Below, piece after piece: positions 45,981 to 59,866 of a DNA stretch of 64,000 nt. The notes under the pieces were generated by a model. The model ran no database searches and had not been told where the DNA came from. It saw only the letters and a list, made by a program, of their open reading frames with translations. The first letter of the stretch is position 1; each line of letters starts with the position of its first letter. The stretch is from positions 10,931,239 through 10,995,238 of the forward strand of contig NC_092706.1 of NCBI RefSeq assembly GCF_964275005.1. Reading direction: 5' to 3'. Position numbers and translations under genes: made by a program. Source of the stretch: Diadema setosum. Taxonomy: Eukaryota > Echinodermata > Echinoidea > Diadematoida > Diadematidae.

Positions 45981-46172
45981 ATTTTTGTAGGGTCATAATC
46001 ATGCGTGTTAGCCCAGATTTTTTGGTGTGTTTCTGTGCGTTTGCGTGAGATTATGTGTCATATTGTGTGTGTATTTATGTGCATGTATGAATGTACAGAT
46101 CAGAGCACATAAAAAAAGTGCGTGTGTGTGTTTGTGTATATGTGCAAGTTTATGTGTGTGTATGTGGCGTGT

Positions 46173-46240
46173 GCGTTTTGTTTTGTTTGTGTTTGTTCAT
46201 TTCCATCTGAGAAGATGGCTGGATAGCCCATATTCAGCTA
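46173..46240 (-). mobile_element. SINE A 3'-end fragment
   Basis: On the minus strand this reads TAGCTGAATATGGGCTATCC ... CTTCTCAGATGGAAATGAAC, then AAAC-type repeats, identical in order to 32174-32242. Only the last ~50 bases and the tail remain. Confidence 0.82.
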
Positions 46241-47434
46241 ATAGGTGTGGCGATTATCGCCTCTTTGGGAGAGAATAAAACCGCTAATTTCCACGTAATT
46301 TCGCCTGTCATAGTATAGCCCGACCAGACGCCGTGCAAAGCACGCGACTTCGGTACAGCGACGGGGCTGTGTCTCGTTGCCTGTCATACAGCTGTAAGAT
46401 AGGCCCTACATTCCAGCGAGAAAACTCTGTTACTAACAGAGAATTTGATTTGTGATCGCACGAGACTTCTTCCAGGACAATCGATTTGTATGGGTCTACT
46501 TTTTGATGGCCATGGTACAGCCCGGAGCATCAACAACGGACGCATGCAAAGTTTGGAAGAACTTTGAATGAACTTCAGTGGATGAAAGTGACAAACTACG
46601 AAAAAAACACAACAGCAAGTTATTATTAGGACCCTACTGACCAACGTTGTAAGACTAACAACAACAAATATCAAGCAATATGTCGGTAGATGAGTTTGAA
46701 ATGTATTAATGTTTTATCCTGGAGACCTCACAGTGAGTCAAAATAATATAAATGATTATATGAGTTTCATGAGGTATCATAATGATTTTATGCAAGTTTT
46801 CATCCTGTCAACCTGGGGGACAAGAATTCTTTCATTGGTTGTATACAATGGAATTTTTTTAATTTTTTTTTTTTTTTTTTTTGGAGGGGGGGGGGGGGAG
46901 GGTTCTAACTGATAATAATGTTGCATGGTGCATGTAATCATATACATTGCTGCTAGGTCGGGGCGCGGGTCGGGAAAGTCTTCAACAAGCACTGGTGTTG
47001 TTGCCATGGGTTACCGTCGCCAAGGGAATATTCCTAGGATTTTGATGTGAAAGAAATGTGCATAATATAAATGTTAGTAGAGACACTCTGGTATGGTTCC
47101 ATGACATTTGCTCCTGCGACAATAGTGCTTCCATGAAATATCTGCATGCTATTAAGTCAAACATAAATTCTATCCAAAACATAACACTAACCCTAATCCT
47201 AATCCCTCACATGAAACTAAACCTTAAACTCTATCACAACCCCAACCCTAAGTCCTTGGAGAAAATAAGACCGGAACGATTGTCGCAGGAGTCTAGTCCT
47301 GTCACCCGAGGCATGCTCACAGAACTACTGCCGATACCCCATCTACGGCGAGTCACCGCCAGTCCAATGAAGCCTGCTGAAATTGTAAATTAATGTGATT
47401 AATGTCTAATACAGCTTCAACAATCAGGCGGACC
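46241..47434. other. Non-coding; T20-G13 tract and CCCTAA-like bases
   Basis: No gene recognised. A ~20-base T run joins a G run at 46863-46901. Degenerate CTAACCCTAATCC units lie near 47187-47255. These are too few and too mixed to be a telomeric array. Confidence 0.4.
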
Positions 47435-47439
47435 TCTTC

Positions 47440-47640
47440 AAAAAATTATGGCAAGGTGGAAAAGACTCTTGCCTTTCAATCAGAGGTCCACAATTCGAAT
47501 ATTGTCAAGTGCCTACGTGTTTTCACCCACGATGCCCTTCTCTATAACATACCTAGGTGTGGAAAAGGATACCTGGCAAAACAGGGGCCCCTGCTAGAGC
47601 ATTGGCAGCAATGAAGAAGATAAACTATTGTTTATCTGTC
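47440..47640 (+). mobile_element. SINE B-like diverged copy
   Basis: The head TTATGGCAAGGTGGAAAAGAC, a B-box-like ACAATTCGAATATTG, and the body motifs CCTAGGTGTGGAAAAGGATA, CCTGGCAAAACAGGGGC and TAGAGCATTGGCAGCAATG occur in SINE B order but are strongly diverged. The tail is lost. Confidence 0.55.
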
Positions 47641-48275
47641 CGGTTATCAGGTTGGAATCCTGCTCGGGCATGTACGCCCATGATTTTTTATCATGGCTAC
47701 TACTAAAACACTGATCAATTCAGTGCTTATTTACGTCGATGTAGGGCAATGTGTCACTCAGTTGCAATGAAAAAAAAAATCTCGACGGAAGAATTTCATG
47801 AATCTGAAAACTATTGTCATCTTTATTAGTATCATCCTAATAATAATTATGATTATCAATTATTATGATGATGGATGGTGATGATGATGATGATGACGAT
47901 GATGATGGTGATGATGATAGATATTATGATTATACCTGTGCTATCAGTACGCAGATTATGTTTCTAGAGAAAACCTTTGTCACAGCAAAAAGTGCAATCA
48001 CATCAGTCGATCGTCAGTGGGTGGTTAGATAAAAATGACCGGTGATGGTGGAGCACTAATTTTCTTTTTAAAATGATGAAAGTATTGTAGAAAATGTTGT
48101 TATGTTTTTTCAATATTGGAGAGTATTTTCGTGTTCAGTGATGGCAAACGATCCCAAAAACGATACAGCGAGCGATTTTAGCGAAATAAATTTTCTGACT
48201 CTATGCAATGTTGTTAAAGAAAACACGATTTTCTGCAATAATCTGAATGTGATTTAAAATCTGGTTTAGTTTTTC
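47641..48275. other. Non-coding; (GAT)n tract
   Basis: A degenerate (GAT)n stretch lies at 47869-47920. Nothing else is recognised. Confidence 0.4.
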
Positions 48276-48671
48276 GTTGAGAGAGGGATTCTGGTTTTAC
48301 TTTATTTTATTTTATTTTATTTTATATTTGCGAGATAATTAGAAACCACTCATAATCAATGAACTATTAAAGAGCATTCTACGGTAAATTCAAAGTTTAT
48401 TGATGAAAACCGGTTTTGAATTGGCCTAGATATTAAAAAAAAAAGGATATAAAAAAAAAAAACAACCCAAAGAGTTCCTAATAACAGGTGGGACCCATCT
48501 TTTATTGGAACCACTTTGTTTTACTTTGTTTGTGGATATCTCAGCCATTCCAAAGCCAATGTTAATCAAATAAGCTTTAAATTCCTCTTAGAATATCATG
48601 CTCTTTAATATTTCATGTAAGTAGTTTCTAATTATCTCGCAAAAAGTTAAACCCTGAATTCCCATCTCAAC
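48276..48671. mobile_element. Foldback MITE, ~396 bp
   Basis: The left end GTTGAGAGAGGGATTCTGG and the inner TTTGCGAGATAATTAGAAAC are mirrored at the right end as GTTTCTAATTATCTCGCAAA and CCTGAATTCCCATCTCAAC. Paired AATATTAAAGAGCAT/ATTAAAGAGCATT blocks lie inside. A (TTTTA)n tract (48299-48325) has expanded in the left arm only. Confidence 0.78.
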
Positions 48672-50479
48672 TCAACCAACACGATACAATCCCTGCTATT
48701 GAAGGTAGCCAAATCAATTACATATCCTTTAAAGTTTTCGAAGACAGTCTTTACTTCTCGTTCTGCAGGGTTTAGTGACAAATTATAGGTATATGTTCTT
48801 GCAGCGCTTTGACTAACATTTATGTGAAACATAAGAAAGGAGAGTTCCATTTTCAGCAGTAAGTACCTATACAAAATGTTTTGACTTCGATTTCAAAAGG
48901 CTATGTCGACTCTGTCTCGGAACATAATTATAAACACCTTCAGCAGCTTTTAAAATCCTGGCTATAATGTTTTCTCCTCGGTCTGTTATTATCTATATTA
49001 TTATGGCATTCATATGGTTAACATTTCACTAATGTTTGTTTGAGAAGAGAGGAATCACTAAACAGAGGGCGCTATTTCCGTATAAGTCTATTAGTATACC
49101 ATGACTTGCTTCTACATGAGAACTCTAAGTGTCATGAGAATCACGAGTGTGAACGCGCCTTTCCTTTTTAATGCAGGTTCCACGAAGTGTAACAGACAGT
49201 GTCTTAGCGACATTTTCTTGATCTATGCACAAATTGTCAGAAAGTGCCTGAAATGCGATTTGCTGCAGTTTCACTGCATGATTTTTTAGTACCAGGGACG
49301 ATAACTTCTAGTGTAAAAGATTGTATAGAGTTGTATGCTGTAATAAATCCTCGTGCTACACAGACTGGACTCAAAATCGGAAAGTTGGAAGCGAATTACG
49401 CTGTGAATAAAATGAAAGATATTCGGATGTAATATACGTTATGTCTCCATGTCACATGGTTGTACCTGTGAATGCATTGTGCCATTACAAACCTAGGTGA
49501 TCATCATACTCATCTCAATCAGTTGAATATTGATATTATACTATCTTTTTGATGTATTTTAGAATACAATGATGTCTTGTATGCATTTCTCTTTCACCCC
49601 ATTCTCTCTCTGCCCCCTTCCCGTTTCCCTCTCTCTGTCGCTGTTATTCTTTTTGTTCCTCATCTTTTCTCCTTGTAAAAGAGAACAACGAAAATAAGTT
49701 GAAGAGAGAAAGAGAAAGCAACATAAAACAAAACAAAGATGGAGCTTCTCGCAAAGGTAGCAAGTCGTTGTTCGCGAGTTTACACTGGACATGTGCGACC
49801 GAGAGATGGCGATATTTCACAATGCTCACCGACACTTCAACGTCTATTGTAAGGTACTAGTACACCTACATCAAATGCTGCTTTTCAAGTATATGTGTAA
49901 TAGTGTCTAATGGTACTGTCTGTGTCTAATTGTACTGTCTGTGTGTGCGCGCACACACACACAGACCCACACACGCAAACACACATACACACAAACACAA
50001 ATTAATACACAACAAATGCACAAAGGTTAATATGACAAACGAAGCAAACATCATGTATCAATGATTTATGTGACTGATAACCATGCAACCAGACTGTAAC
50101 TGAAATTTATGTGTAAATTTGATATTGCATGGCAATGTCTGTATATATTTGCACTTCTGTGTCAAATCTCTGTAAGGAAAAATGAAGGATTCCTTGAGTT
50201 TGGGAATAAATTGAACTTGAACTGAATATTTATGGAATGTGTTTATGTGTACTTCATATTCATACAAATGCATTGCGACTCGTGTGTGATAATTTTCCCC
50301 GAACCAATGATCTAATCGCAGACAGGAATCAATCATGTTGGACTATACCAATCTTTCTTTCGATAGCCAGTCTTGGAGCTGATCCATTACAGCAGGAGGT
50401 ACTATGCATTTTTTCTTGATTAGCTGCAAAACAAACAACTCCACAATCCTAAAAATTACTAATTTAAACAATATCGTGT
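48672..50479. other. Non-coding; CA/GT tract
   Basis: No exon recognised. A GTGTGC/CACACA palindromic tract lies near 49919-50000. A LINE-tail-like GGGAATAAATTGAACTTGAAC lies near 50201-50221. Confidence 0.4.
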
Positions 50480-50695
50480 ATCTAATCATTTTCTCATTCA
50501 TTCATTAATTCATTCATTTTTTCCACTCATTCGTCATTTATTCCTCCATTCATTCATTGAATCACTAATTAACTCATTCATACATTCATTTACTCATTCA
50601 CTTATTCATACATTGATTGATTGATTCATTCATTCATTCTCCCATTAATCTTGCAATTTATTCTCAGTCATTCATTCAAACATTCATTCATTAAT
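50480..50695. repeat. Degenerate (CATT)n array
   Basis: About 200 bases of CATT tetramers interrupted by AATT, TACT and TGATTGATTG variants. On the minus strand it is a GAAT-type array like 22405-22647, though much more degraded. Confidence 0.8.
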
Positions 50696-51278
50696 TTGTG
50701 CCACATGAGGTGACTGTTCAGTATCAGTTTACTGGTTACTTAGGGCCGACTACATGAGGTTGTTATCATTCAACTGGTTCCTCCTCCCCCCGGTGTGTGT
50801 GAGAGAGAGTAAGGGGGGGGGGGGGGGAAGAGGCCATCAGGTGTACATGCTATTCCTAACAAAAGTAGATAGAGCCAAGCTAAAGACCTTGGCACCATTT
50901 CATAAAAAGTTGATCAGGATAACAACTCTAGCTGGACTGGCAATTGTCATGGTACTGACAAGAATCCAGCTTCCTGATTGGCTGTTGTTATATGGGAAGT
51001 TGCCATTCCAGCAGGAGGTGCTATCCTAATGTCTTTTATGAGATGGGAGCCTGGTAGCATGGGGGTACCGTGGTGTGGGAAGGCTGGCCTGGCTCGGATA
51101 ACTTCGAGAATCTCTGCAACATGTTGTGCACAGCTTTATTACTGATCTCTGTATAAGTACACACACAGCCTAAGTATCTCGACTAGAGTCGACCAGTACT
51201 GATGAGCATGCGCTTTGATGCACATATTTGCTGATATACAAATAGTGAATGGTCACGAGTGCGATGGTTCATTTCCAA
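50696..51278. other. Non-coding; G run
   Basis: A 15-base G run lies near 50812-50827. The motif CAGCAGGAGGT.CTAT occurs twice (near 50391 and 51010), which hints at an unclassified repeat. No gene is seen. Confidence 0.35.
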
Positions 51279-51372
51279 GATTTCGCACGAGGTGAAAGAT
51301 AGAGGCGCTCTATTCAGCAAGGCGAGGCTGAGTTGAATAACGCAACTCATCTTTCACCGAGCGCGAAATCTT
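51279..51372. repeat. 94-bp imperfect inverted repeat
   Basis: AGATTTCGCACGAGGTGAAAG (51279-51299) is mirrored by CTTTCACCGAGCGCGAAATCT (51352-51372) with a few mismatches. The spacer contains the smaller hairpin GAGTTG/CAACTC. This may be the core of a short foldback element. Confidence 0.6.
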
Positions 51373-51899
51373 ATTCCATTGTACGTGTACAGATCATGCA
51401 CTATCTGTTTTATACAACACCTCCAACGTCAACACGTTGTCTACACAGATCTTGAATTTAGCACAGAAACGGCAACCATTTTCCGCGAAAGACGAACGAG
51501 TAGTCGCACAGTCACAGTCACCGTGTACGTATGTACATACGCAAAGCCAATCGGTTTAAGTTGTTAACAAAAATGAGTGACAAAAGTATGCGCTTGTATT
51601 GTTGAGTGTGCGCGGCAAATGTTTGTTTATTGTGACATCAGAGCCATGCGGTGGAACAAATACTTGGAGTCAATCATGAGTTTAACACAGGAGTCAATGG
51701 AAATGGGTGACGTCAGCCATGCGCTATCCATTTTTGCTCAAACAAAATTGCACGGCTGATAGCCACAGCGTGAGATGGAACGTTTAACTAAATATCACGT
51801 GATGGGCAATCGACCAATCAAATAGCTACATTCTAATTAGGTGTTGTATAACCGGTGCTATTTGTGGTTTTCAAATATACCCCGGTGAGCAGCAAATAA

Positions 51900-54800
51900 A
51901 TCAGGCCAGCCATGAATCCACACGCTCCTGGCACTTTCACAGAACCTCAAATCAAGACACCTGAGACACATGATTTTGATTCAATTATTTGGTCAGTTTT
52001 AATCATATGCACAGGAATTTCGATATAATATATATTTATATTTATATATTCATATATATTCCCCTATTTACAAAAGATATACCTCATGTATACAGATATG
52101 ATATATATATGATACATAAGGCACAATTAAAAACTGTCACATGCATGATTCAACTAGTAGTACTCTATAACACAGAATGGAATGCCACAAGATACATTTC
52201 TGTTCTCTTCTGTTGTTTTTTTCTTTCTTTCTTCTGCTATTGATACCAGAAGCAACGCAGTTTTCAAACACTTCACACATATTTACACTGTAGGCATTTT
52301 TCTTCTTTTGTCTCCAAAGAGAAACTGGTGATTTTAAAAACTCAGTGACACATATAGGAAAATTCTTGTCACATTATTTTTTATTTTTTTTGGTTGCCCT
52401 ACTAGCAGTCATTTATCATGAGAGATAAAAAGAGATATATATCACATAATTGTGTTTATGATTATTTTTTATGATTTTTTTTTAATAGTTCACACTCTAA
52501 GTGTTTATACACAAAACAAAAATCTTGAATGACTTCCACTGATTGAGAGAGAAATAGAAAAAAAAAAGAGAAAGAGCATTAGAGACTTAATTAATTGAGC
52601 TTAAAGATCGGAACTGATTGGTTTTCTTAATTTTCGTCAAATCACAGACTTTCTTTCGTTAAAATACTGACAAGTTTGTATCTCACAAAACACTGGTCTC
52701 AATATCTTTTCATGCCCCGATACCTCCCAGGGAGTGATGAGGGAATATACATGAAATGGGACGCAAAACATGAAATAAAAACCGTAAAATTGACTAAAAT
52801 ACAACTGAATAACACATTTACATTATATTTCAGTTCGTGTATGCACTGTGTGAAGGTTGTATTTCACTATTCTGATTTTGTTGTTGTTGCATATTTCATA
52901 GCTTCCTACATATTTCCCAAAGATATCTACTGTATATCCCTATCTACACAGACCCTTCTACTAGTTCACTGGAACTACATATAGAACATCATACTGAGGT
53001 CAAAATATTTGCACTGAGTTAATGAATGAGAAATGATCTTGTACAATTGTTTCAAAAAAATCAAAATCACATAAAAAAATTATTTGACCTAATTCCATCA
53101 GAAGGCTACATAACTAACTTAGTTAAAAATAAAACAATTCTCTGAATGACTCGGTCACCCCAAAAAAGTAAAAGTAAAAAAAAAAAAAGTGCCTGAAAAA
53201 TAAACATAATATAATGTAAAAACTGTGCTTGGCACATTTTTTTTCCACATTAACATAATCTGAACACATTTTCTAATTTCAGTACTGGGTAATACCTTGG
53301 GATACCCAGAATCCTGCAAGTGATAGATTAAAAGCTCCAGATCCTCGTGACTTGGGGATAATTCTACATGTAAAACTGCCGAAATCATGTAAAAACACTC
53401 GATGACAGAACACAAGCATCCGTGATCAAAAGAAGCCATGATCAAAACATCAACTGGCGATGACTGGTCTACACAAACATCAATGCCATAGGCAACTAAA
53501 CAAACCATTTTTACCCATTTTTTTTTTCTCAAAGGGAAAAAAAAATGATATGTACAACCAAATTCCACACATATCGATGGTACATTACATCCATATCCAT
53601 ATGGCTGTATTCATCGACAAGACAGTAGACTCGATATATCCACTGGAAGTTAACATGGTGTATTGAGTTTGGAGAAATGACTACGCATATGAGCACGCGA
53701 CAGAACTGTGGAAATATGCTCACATCTTACTTCAGCATTCAGACACAAGAGAAAATTTGCTCCTGTTCAGCATATACATTTTACCCCCACACATGGGCTC
53801 AACGGAATAACAATTTGCATCTACATAATTACACCAATTTCTCTTTTTCGGTTTTAGACACCCCCCTCAAAAAAAAAAAAAAAAAGAGCTTTCTGAAAGC
53901 TTTATTGAAAATCCAATCATGAAAAATTATTTTATCCATTTATATATATATATTTTTTTTTTTTTTTTTTTGGGGGGGGGGGCAATGTAATTCCACTATC
54001 CCCAAATGATTGTCTTTCAGAAAGAATAATTTCTAGAAAAACTGGATGAAACAGATTCTCTTCTTTGAAGCGGTAACTGTTCTTTCTAAACATCTTGGAT
54101 GCCTGCATAGCACAGTCCACATTATTATTTACCCCCCCCCCCAAAAAAAAAAAAACATCTTCTAAAACAACCTTCAAAAACGATAACAACCAAAAACCAC
54201 TGCCAATGGCATACGGCAAATGAATTATATACAACTGACGTACAACATGGAAGTTCTGATAACACAAAGAAAGAGGAAATACAAACAAACAAACAACAAA
54301 TTTATACTGGCCTTCAAACGATGGAAATTCAAGTGTCAGCGCAGTGAAACACTGGAAAATGGAGTACAAAGGAAAACAAAAATAGAGTTTGTACTTGTTT
54401 TTCATACCTACTTGCATAGAAATGAATTCTATATTACATATTCCGCGTTGAATATCAACATTATTATCTGTCGCAGCACAGTGTATGAACATTACATATC
54501 ATACAGGTTATCATACACCAAAGTTTCTAAACAGTTTGATCGTAACCTTTTTCAGCTGTCTGTACAAATTCTTTGTTCACCACGCTTTCTGAACCTAAAC
54601 TGGCATTGCAGATGGTCTCACCGCGTGGGTGTAAAATACTTGACAATATCTACAATTCACAACAGTCTCTTGTGCACAAAGGCATTACACACTGCCCTGT
54701 TGATATGCAATTGACACCTTGTGTTGCGATTAATACAAAATAGGAGTTTCCGCCGTGTTTTCTATTGGAGGAGAGGTTTATACTATTAAAGGCAGGTGTA

Positions 54801-57800
54801 AAGAGTTTACACAAACTAGTATACACCTAAGTTTACACTGAGTTTACACCAATGAGAACTCCCAAATTAATACACGTTGCCACAGGTGGAACAGCAATAT
54901 ACTTGTATACACTAGAGTTCTTGAAGACTCCTATTCTGTTACCTTGTATCACTCTGAACAGCCCAAATCGTTATTTGGTTAAAGTCAATGCACACTCTCT
55001 CAGACACGACTTACTAGCCATAAAAAGGGGAGGGGGTAACAATGATGTTATACACTACACAAAAACAGCATTACTTTCCCCCCATGGTTGAGACTGTAAG
55101 GGGGTAGCAACATGGCAGTAATCACCAGAAGGAGCAAAGTTACCCAAAAGACAAGTCACAGTATCGACCCTGAACACAAACCTGAATCCCACCATGTTCT
55201 CTCTCTAGCAGCTTAATAACCCGACCCTTCTTTTTTGTTTTTGATTTTCTCTACTCAAGACTGTTTGAGGGGAACCGGACAAAAAGCACTGCAGTATTTC
55301 AAGGGGTGTAAAAAGGCATATTTGTGATGGAAAAACAGCATTTCATTTTGAACATTCCTGGAATATGACCTCTCGCTCGGTCACTCATCACATCACACTT
55401 GGACGTCTTCGTTGTAATATCAAGAAGTGACGAGAATGGCAGGGCAGCCAACATGCACGCATCAACACTAGGCAGACTATGAAAGGAGACGGTCTGGGAT
55501 ATATTCCCGTGTTACATGCAGCTCAATTGGGTACAAACAAAATTGATCCCGACATCAGTGAGATTTCAAATATTCTCTTATCCAGATATAAAGGGATAGC
55601 GAAGTTTTTCAGGAAGCATCCTGCAGAATCGGGGTGACTCGGCAGCTTCGGAATTAGAAGGCCTTACTGTTAAGGTGGACATTTTTGTGGTGCAGAAATT
55701 TTTGCGCATTTTGCACAACCAGAAGCTAGCACGGAATTAGAAGCACACAAATATTTTTAAGTGCTATATGTACCACTATGTAAAGTCTCCATTTCGCGAA
55801 ATCAACAACACGCGAAATTCATCTTACTTGGCTGAGCTTGAAAAATTACTCCAAAGAAAATATCCATTTTTGCAGTATCACCTATCATCCCCTTCACTAC
55901 AAATAACTGAAATATCACCCCCCCCCCTTAACTTGTCACAAGTAAGCTTCCTGTGCAGTCAAAGAACTACATCAATGTCAAGTAGCAACGTTCTACAAAC
56001 TGCAGCAGCATAAACTATGTTTCAAGGAGTTGTAATACATGACGAACAGCTAAAAAAAAGAGAATGATGAGAAACAGAGGGAGACATAGTCTGTACTGGA
56101 TTACATGCGCCTGTTTTTGGCACAGAATGGTTTACAGCAATTCAACCCTTTGTGTGCCAGCCAGAACAGTGTGTACAAAACTAAGAGGGTTTTTTTTTGT
56201 TTTGTTGTTGTTTTCTGTGCCAATCGCCACTCAAAGCACACAAAAGGTTGAGAACGTCTCTCCCCTGCCTTCCAGAGGATTGACACAATCAGAATCGAAG
56301 ACACGGATGGTTAGCATGAAGAAAAACACACTGTGCACATTTTCAGAAGATGCACCGTTAGAGACGATACAGCACAACCGCATGATCCCTTCATTGTTAC
56401 TATGAACAGTCAAAATAATCTCTCATAAAGCACTGATTATTATTATTTTCTTTTTTCTTCCAAATCAGACACAAGAAAAAAAAAATGGAATCAATTTGGC
56501 AAAACATGTACTTGTTCCCAGCTGCTACAGATTCCATCAACAACAAATGACAGCAACAACAACATGTTATTATTATTTCTCACGAATGCAGTTCATGAGT
56601 ATATCTGGGGGAAAAAAATTATGCAGCTTCAAGATGCAGCAATACAATAGTAATGGCACCTATAAGAGTACACGCCCTGTTCCAATTTTGACTGGCAAAC
56701 CCTGCGGGCAAGACTTACACGTAGCCTCCGATCCATTCCACAGGGGCAAGCTACAGAAAACAAAAAAAATCCTTGCTACAGAACAAGGCTCTTACAAACT
56801 TCTCTCACAAGCGGCCTCTTTTTAAAATCATTTTTGGCATACGACTGAGGATAAAATGAATGCAGCAACTGTTCACATATCTGCCACAGTGTGACGAAAA
56901 AAAGAACATTTCGTTTTTCTTTTGCCTTGAATCTTGAAAAAAAACCCACACGGTTTATATGAGTTACAATCCCTACAAGGACTAGTCATTCAGATGAATA
57001 CTACATGTAACTACTGCTTAAAATCACTCTAAACTGGTCTTTTGACTTAATGTTATTACTTTGAAAATCTTGAAGAAAAATGCTCGGAGATTCTTACAAT
57101 TGTAGAAACAGAGAGGCAAGGGGGGGGGGGCAGAATAGTCTTTGTTGTAAAACAATGATATTGGAATATGAAACTCCACCGCAATTTTTACCAATGTGGT
57201 GGCACTTTACACAAAACTGTTGAAATTCCATTCTCTGGCTTGAACGTTATTGTTCCGCTGCTCATACTCCAACAGGAATCTTATTGACTGCGATAAAAAC
57301 CAGCCGATCAGCTTTTGTGATTTCTGCATAGTCGTCATGGTAACTGACGTCAACTGATGTTGCATGGGTCCTGAAAAGTGCAATCTCTAAAAAAAAAAAT
57401 TTCACACATGCCTCTAGCTGCGATTACTCCCTTTTTCTTTGTTCTTTGCACTATTTGCAGTTTCCATGGAAACAATGTCGATGACATCACAATGCTTCCA
57501 AAAGAGATTACAGATTGAAGGAGGTGGAGCTCCAAGATAACAAGACTGCTCCGCACATTTTTGTTTCGTCATTTACATATACACACGCACAATGTGCATA
57601 CCAGTACATACCTTACTAATATATATATATATATATCTGTATTTTATAAATCACAACGAAACATGACTTCTATTTTCCTATCACACATATATACAGAGAG
57701 AGCCCTGAAACACAAAAAGGACAGAAAAAATAAGTGATAAGGCAATGACAGGCAGCTTTCAAAATCACCAAAAATAATCATCTCTGTATTCATTTTCCTC

Positions 57801-59866
57801 TTTTCTTTTTTAAAAAAAGTGTACTGTATTCACAATCATTTCGACCTTTTTCTTGTTTCTTCTCAAAATAGCATATTTAGAACAACAACAAAAAAATATG
57901 AGCTTTGCAGCATGGAACACACGAGGTATAACAGATGTACACACTCCTTGGCGAAACAGTCAAACCCTTTCTTTACCATCTAGAATGTATACTATACAGC
58001 ATGTACAATATGTTAAAAGAACATATTGCCACACAATGCTAAACTACTAGTGGACAGAGGATATCATTTCGCATCTTGTAAAACCTAGTGCAGACAGTGG
58101 GCATCTTTAAAAAGCCAAAAATGAAGCGTCACTCTTCGAAACACGTGGCAACGCAATGGCAGACATTGCATTACTGGGAGATTGTTTGAACCACCACATA
58201 GCGAGAGAACGGAAAATTGGAGCAAATGAAGGTGCACATCTTATCGAGCCTCCAGCCTCTATGACCTAAATTGTAAAAGATATCAAGATATTTGAGATAT
58301 TAAGATGTTTGTTTTCACAAACAGGAGAGGAGAGGATGGCGCATATCGCTGAGGGATGTCTGCAAAGTTACAACTGTTGGCTGAGAACCGGTTTGTGCAC
58401 TGTTTTGAAACCAACAGAGACCAAACCAAAAATAGGCAGCCTTCTTCAATGTGAAGTTGCTGTCTTTTTTTTTTTCTTCACCTGTTTGTTGATTTGAAAG
58501 GACTGGGTGATCAAAGCTTGATGGAATGAAGAAATCAGAAAGATGGAGCTTTCAGAAAATCTTCTTTAGGAAGCATCTAACAAACACCAAGCTATCTTTA
58601 TCATTTCCATGAAAACAACAGCACCTTGTCTGCCAGGGAAAATGAAAACAAAACAAAACAAGAAGAAACCCCCAAACAATAGATAACTGTTGGAGAGGGA
58701 GCGGAAGATGGAGAAAATGAGACAAAATTGATTTATTGCTGCATTGTCACGATTTTGAAAATACACACATTTTAAAGTGCAAACACATAGATGACTTGCG
58801 TGTCCAAATCTTCGGATCATCATCTTAAAATCTGACTACTGAATATAGCGCAAGATGCATTTCACAGGGGTGGATACTGCGAGACTGGGATATCTTCGAA
58901 CGTGACACTCCGGCAAAATTTACTCTACATCCCACAAGTGTAGAAAGGACATGCTCCGATAGCTGCGCGTGAAATACAGATGTTCTTCCAGGAGGAATGG
59001 GTGGCTGCAGTTTAGTGTGTTTCCATAGTTTTCGTCATTCCATAGCCATACACAGTTTTTGTTTAACCTCGATCAGAATGTTTGAATGTGTGCCCCATGG
59101 GTTGCATAGTGAATGTAAACATTAATCAGACAAAAGAACAAAACAAAACACCTCAAACCCAACCATTCCACCCCCCCCCCCCAAAAAAAAAAAAAAAAAA
59201 ACCAAAAAAACTCTCAAAAACCTATGACATCTGGCACACAGAACAATTTTTCTGGTAGTTTGCAATTAAACATTACCTTATGTCCCTTTGCGAAGACAGT
59301 AATCAATAAATCCAGTCGAGCATCAAGTGTCAAATCCTACATAAATTATCTATTTATACTGCCCAGCGAGGAGAGTTCTTATGCAAACACCCAATCACAA
59401 ATTACTGAACACCAGTGGTAACCCCAAAAGATTTTCACAGGAGTGTATGTGCACAACACATACACACACCCACAAACATTATTGGAACTTGAGTCAGAGA
59501 TTACTGAGTACGTGATTTGACCATATAACTAACAGCTCCAGATCTTAGCATGTTCACACATTTTCAATGTTTCATAATGCTAATGTACACTGTGCTTACA
59601 AAAAAGAACAGATGATTTTGATTTAGGTCAGGCAATTGTGAACTATACCTTGTTGCGATATCACTAGTTGCGATATCGCGGTTGGATAAAAAAACCTTCC
59701 CTAAACACTGCAGCACATACGATGCACAACACTGCAGCATGACTTAGGATAGCAAGCTTCACGGGTGAACTACCAGGTGCTGATGGCTGGTCCTGCTCTA
59801 TCCTGGTGCAGCAAAGTGGATGCGATCAGTTTCTCTCTGTACAAGCTAACGTGTCGATGCACAGTG
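51900..59866 (-). other. Repeat-poor stretch, possible long 3' UTR
   Basis: This 8-kb stretch follows the stop codon of the minus-strand gene and has almost none of the MITE, SINE or LINE debris seen elsewhere. It has homopolymer tracts (for example T19-G10 at 53953-53972, C11-A13 at 54132-54155 and C12-A19 at 59171-59201) and a short (TA)n at 57618-57636. Minus-strand AATAAA candidates lie near 58730 and 53898. The 137-residue minus frame at 53155-53568 ends in homopolymer and shows no known domain. A long UTR is inference; no exon was confirmed. Confidence 0.35.

Noticed and set aside
47187..47255. Telomere-like CCCTAA repeats.
   Set aside because: Only a few degenerate units are present, mixed with other sequence.
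53155..53568. 137-residue minus-strand frame with mixed composition.
   Set aside because: Open frames of this length are expected by chance in an AT-rich window of this size. Its C-terminus is homopolymer-derived, and no domain or splice partner was seen.
53932..54492. 186-residue minus-strand frame.
   Set aside because: It includes translated poly-G/poly-C and poly-A tracts (GGG, PPPPKKKKKK) and shows no conserved pattern.
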